From: Bog-473 sp035551835
GTDB taxonomy: Bacteria > Actinomycetota > Acidimicrobiia > Acidimicrobiales > RAAP-2
Direction: 5' to 3'
Assembly: GCA_035551835.1 (NCBI GenBank)
Contig: DASZMN010000092.1
Location: forward strand, 33,525-97,524
Length of the DNA stretch: 64,000 bases
The position numbers were made by a program, and so were the translations under genes. The notes beneath the pieces are model-generated. The model searched no databases and had not been told where the DNA came from. It saw only the letters and a list, made by a program, of their open reading frames with translations. The stretch's first letter is position 1. Every line of letters begins with the position of its first letter. Of the stretch, positions 61,687 through 64,000 are shown piece after piece.

Positions 61687-63089
61687 GCAGGAGCCTCCGA
61701 TCCGGCGAGGGCCGCCACGGGGACGGCGCGCAGGTCGGGTCCCTCCGCGCCGGTGAGGGTCACCTCGACGAGGCGGCCGACCGCCAGGTCGGCAGGCAGA
61801 TGGACGATGCCGTCGATCTCGGGCGCCTCGTGCACCGTGCGGCCGCGGCCGGGCGCGTCGACGAGCACCTGGCAGGTCCGGCCGACCAGCGCGTCGCGTG
61901 CGGTCGCGGTGACGGCGTCTTGGAGCTCCGCGCTCTCACGCAGGCGCTCGAGGGCGAGCTCGGGCGGCACCTGCGCGGGGAGATCGGCGGCGTGGGTGCC
62001 GTCCTCCCGGGAGAAGGTGAAGAACCCGGCCCAGTCGAGCTGGGCGGTGGCCAGGAATTCGAGGAGCAGGTCGTGGTCGCGCTCGGTCTCGCCGGGGTAG
62101 CCCAGGATGAACGACGAGCGGAAGGTGGCCTGCGGCTCGGCGGCTCGAATGTCCGAGATGCGGCGGAGGAACCGCTCGCCGTCGCCCCAGCGCCGCATGC
62201 GAGCGAGGTGGGGACGGGACACGTGCTGGAGGGAGAGGTCGAAGTAGGGCACGCCCGTATCGAGGACGGCGGCGATCAGCTCGTCGGTGAGACCCGACGG
62301 GTAGAGGTAGAGCAGACGGGTCCGCTCGACGCGCGCCGCAACGGCGCGGGTCAGGGCGGCGATCGGTGAGGGAAGTCCCGCGGTCGTCCCCGCGCCGGTG
62401 CGGCGGGCGCGGCCCGGGCCGCTGCGGTCGCGGCCGTACGACGCAAGGTCCTGGGCGACGAGGACGACCTCGCGCAGCGGCGGCGCGCCGGGGCCGTCGG
62501 ACTCGAGGAGACGGTCGACCTCGGCCAGGATCTCGTCGTGGGTGCGGGACCGTTGCTTGCCCCGGAACGACGGGATGGCGCAGAAGCCGCAAATGCGGTC
62601 GCAGCCCTCGGCGACCTTCACGTAGGCCCACGGGGCGCGGGCGGCGGGCCGGGGCAGCTCGAGCAGATCGAAGCCCGCGCCTGGCGCGCCGGGGGTCGCA
62701 GGGCCGCGCGTGGCGCCGAGCGAGACGGGAACCGCGGCGAGGCCCGACGCCGACGCCTCGACGAGGTCGTGGCCGAAGCCGGCGACGAGGTCGACCTCGG
62801 GCAGCGCGTCGCGCAATTCGTCGCCGTAGCGCTCGGCGAGGCATCCGGTCACGACGAGGCGGGCACCGGCGCGTCGGCGCTCGCCCAGGCTCAAGATCGT
62901 GTCGATGGACTCCTGGCGGGCTGCGTCGATGAAGGCGCACGTGTTGACGACGACGAGATCGGCGGCCTCGGCGTCCGATGCGGGCCCGTACCCGTGCGCC
63001 TCGAGATAGCCCTCGAGCTTGTCGGAGTCCACCTGGTTCTTCGGACACCCCAGGGTCTGCATGTAATAGAGACCCACGACTTCGCACAC
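61683..63089 (-). CDS. rimO: Ribosomal protein S12 methylthiotransferase
   Basis: A 468-residue radical-SAM protein. Three N-terminal cluster cysteines are present (TLGCPKNQ, VNTCAFID, VTGCLAER), followed by the radical-SAM motif GCDRICGFCAIP and a C-terminal TRAM-like domain. It adds a methylthio group to S12. The stretch SYGRDRSGPGRARRTGAGTT is an unusual insertion near the barrel. GTG at 63089 or 63077 are both possible; GAGGAG lies close to the first. Confidence 0.93.
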   Translation of the reverse strand: MCEVVGLYYMQTLGCPKNQVDSDKLEGYLEAHGYGPASDAEAADLVVVNTCAFIDAARQESIDTILSLGERRRAGARLVVTGCLAERYGDELRDALPEVDLVAGFGHDLVEASASGLAAVPVSLGATRGPATPGAPGAGFDLLELPRPAARAPWAYVKVAEGCDRICGFCAIPSFRGKQRSRTHDEILAEVDRLLESDGPGAPPLREVVLVAQDLASYGRDRSGPGRARRTGAGTTAGLPSPIAALTRAVAARVERTRLLYLYPSGLTDELIAAVLDTGVPYFDLSLQHVSRPHLARMRRWGDGERFLRRISDIRAAEPQATFRSSFILGYPGETERDHDLLLEFLATAQLDWAGFFTFSREDGTHAADLPAQVPPELALERLRESAELQDAVTATARDALVGRTCQVLVDAPGRGRTVHEAPEIDGIVHLPADLAVGRLVEVTLTGAEGPDLRAVPVAALAGSEAPA

Positions 63090-63196
63090 GCTCCTCGCAC
63101 CCGTCCGGTCCCGCCAGGCGACGGGGCACGGCGGGCCCGCCGCAGCGGGCCCAACTTCGAGACGGCGAGCGCTCTGTTCTGCGCCCGGCGTCCCAG

Positions 63197-63285
63197 CGGA
63201 GAGGGAGGGATTTGAACCCTCGGACCCAGTTACCCAGGTCAACTCATTAGCAGTGAGTCCGATTCGGCCGCTCTCGCACCTCTCC
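63197..63285 (-). tRNA. tRNA-Ser (anticodon GCT)
   Basis: An 89-nt class II tRNA with a long variable arm. The acceptor is GGAGAGG/CCTCTCC with discriminator G. The anticodon loop CTGCTAA is closed by a GACTCA/TGAGTT-type stem. The T arm is GAGGGTTCAAATCCCTC. CCA is not encoded. Confidence 0.95.
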
Positions 63286-63340
63286 ATACCAGCTCAGCAG
63301 CACTTTCTTTCGATGATGGCACCGAGCTGTTTGCCTCAAG

Positions 63341-63359
63341 TCCTAATCCTGTCCTAATC
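63341..63359 (+). repeat. Direct repeat TCCTAATC x2
   Basis: Two exact 8-bp copies start 11 bp apart between tRNA-Ser and the integrase. One-helical-turn spacing fits protein binding, for example by integrase or excisionase, but this is speculative. Confidence 0.45.
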
Positions 63360-63399
63360 TTACGCGCAGCGAGCACGATCACCAGTGCAGGGGGTGGAT

Positions 63400-64000
63400 G
63401 TGAGCAGGCAAGCATACGGCAGCGGGTCCATGACGGAACGCGAGCCCGGAGTGTGGCGCCTCCGCGTGATGGTGGATGGGAAACAACGACAGGAGACGTT
63501 CCGAGGCACCCAGGCGGCCGCTCGGAAGCGCCTGCGGAAAATGGCGCCTAACGACGGCCAGGCCGACGGAACCTCCCCCATCAACGACGCGCGCACCTTC
63601 GGCGACTTACTGACAAAGTGGCTCGGCCATATCGAGGACCGAGGTCGGGCCCCAAAGACGATCGATGAGAACCGTCGGGAGATCGAGTCGAGGATTCGCC
63701 CCCGGCTAGGTCACATCGGCATCTCCAACCTCACCGCGGAGGATCTCGACAGCGCGTACTCCGCCTGGCTGGACGAGCTGTCACCGTCCTCGGTCCACCG
63801 GCATGCCGCCGTAATCTCCGCAGCGCTGACGCAAGGCGTCAAGTGGGGATGGCTCGATACGTCGCCGGCAACCAGGGCGAGCTCACCGCCGGCCGCAGCG
63901 ACCCGGAAACTAGTGACTCCAACGACCGAACAGGTCGCCAAGCTCATCAAAGCTGCACAGTCGGACGATCCGGTCATGGCCGCGGCCGTCGCACTGGCCT
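63400..64000 (+). CDS. Tyrosine-type integrase, 3' part outside window
   Basis: An open reading of 200 residues with no stop before the edge. The N-terminus (GSGSMTEREPGVWRLRVMVD, then RQETFRGTQAAARKRLRKM) is an arm-binding domain. The next part (TFGDLLTKWLGHIEDRGRAP; TIDENRREIESRIRPRLGHI) is the SAM-like core-binding domain, followed by the start of the catalytic domain. GTG 63400 follows AGGGGG. The catalytic Arg/His/Tyr lie beyond the edge. It marks the start of a probable phage or integrative element. Confidence 0.9.
   Translation, partial: MSRQAYGSGSMTEREPGVWRLRVMVDGKQRQETFRGTQAAARKRLRKMAPNDGQADGTSPINDARTFGDLLTKWLGHIEDRGRAPKTIDENRREIESRIRPRLGHIGISNLTAEDLDSAYSAWLDELSPSSVHRHAAVISAALTQGVKWGWLDTSPATRASSPPAAATRKLVTPTTEQVAKLIKAAQSDDPVMAAAVALA

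Overview
The window is about 64 kb of chromosomal DNA from a G+C-rich actinobacterium (roughly two-thirds G+C, judged by eye). Evidence for this includes three F420-type luciferase-like oxidoreductases, a mycothiol/NDMA-type alcohol dehydrogenase, an Rpf-like cell-wall hydrolase, an actinobacterial LexA box upstream of recA, GTG starts, leaderless -10/start arrangements, and the conserved order rimO-pgsA-cinA. Acidimicrobiia or a neighbouring soil lineage is my inference; nothing in the window proves it.

Layout. 0-9.3 kb is a loosely packed accessory stretch: the start of an alcohol dehydrogenase, a Coq4-like protein, a hydrolase, a DHA2-type MFS exporter, an Rpf-like hydrolase, an anti-sigma-type ATPase, a VapBC-like toxin-antitoxin pair, tRNA-Lys and one LLM oxidoreductase. 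Three genes here are visibly broken (a PPOX-family oxidoreductase, a zinc-ribbon protein and a GNAT acetyltransferase). 9.3-25.4 kb is a signalling region: an ATPase-cyclase translationally coupled to an MpaB-family oxygenase, a NarL-type regulator, a receiver-only protein, a large membrane histidine kinase, an ABC ATPase without a permease, a REC-HTH-cyclase fusion, and divergently a cyclic-nucleotide-binding protein, an MBL-fold hydrolase and an FAD oxidoreductase. 25.5-36.7 kb holds a secreted repeat protein, a second LLM enzyme, a dienelactone hydrolase/DUF6295/phosphotransferase operon, a secreted NHL-GH78 rhamnosidase operon, a lipoprotein peptidase, a NERD protein and a SnoaL-like protein.

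36.9-41.4 kb is a tight five-gene catabolic operon (CMD, enoyl-CoA hydratase, LLM oxidoreductase, amidohydrolase, CoA-transferase). 41.4-47.8 kb holds acyltransferase-serB-hemolysin III on one strand, then a Tat-exported DMFase-like protein, a DUF3048 lipoprotein and a methyltransferase. 47.9-51.5 kb is recA with a LexA box, two paralogous exported proteins and a macrodomain protein. 51.5-53.7 kb is a low-G+C patch followed by a DNA glycosylase/VOC operon divergent from marR across two perfect palindromic operators. 53.8-59.7 kb is a GT39/GT2-GtrA pair with an OmpR-type two-component system upstream. 59.8-64 kb is cinA, pgsA, rimO, tRNA-Ser and the start of a tyrosine integrase that runs off the window and probably opens a mobile element.

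How the genes work together. The most distinctive unit is 20.5-23.9 kb, which looks like a compact cyclic-nucleotide circuit: a response regulator whose output is a nucleotidyl cyclase, facing a cyclic-nucleotide-binding reader and a metallohydrolase. Many operons use 4-nt stop/start overlaps. At least six independent starts show TANNNT exactly six bases before the start codon, which points to widespread leaderless transcription.
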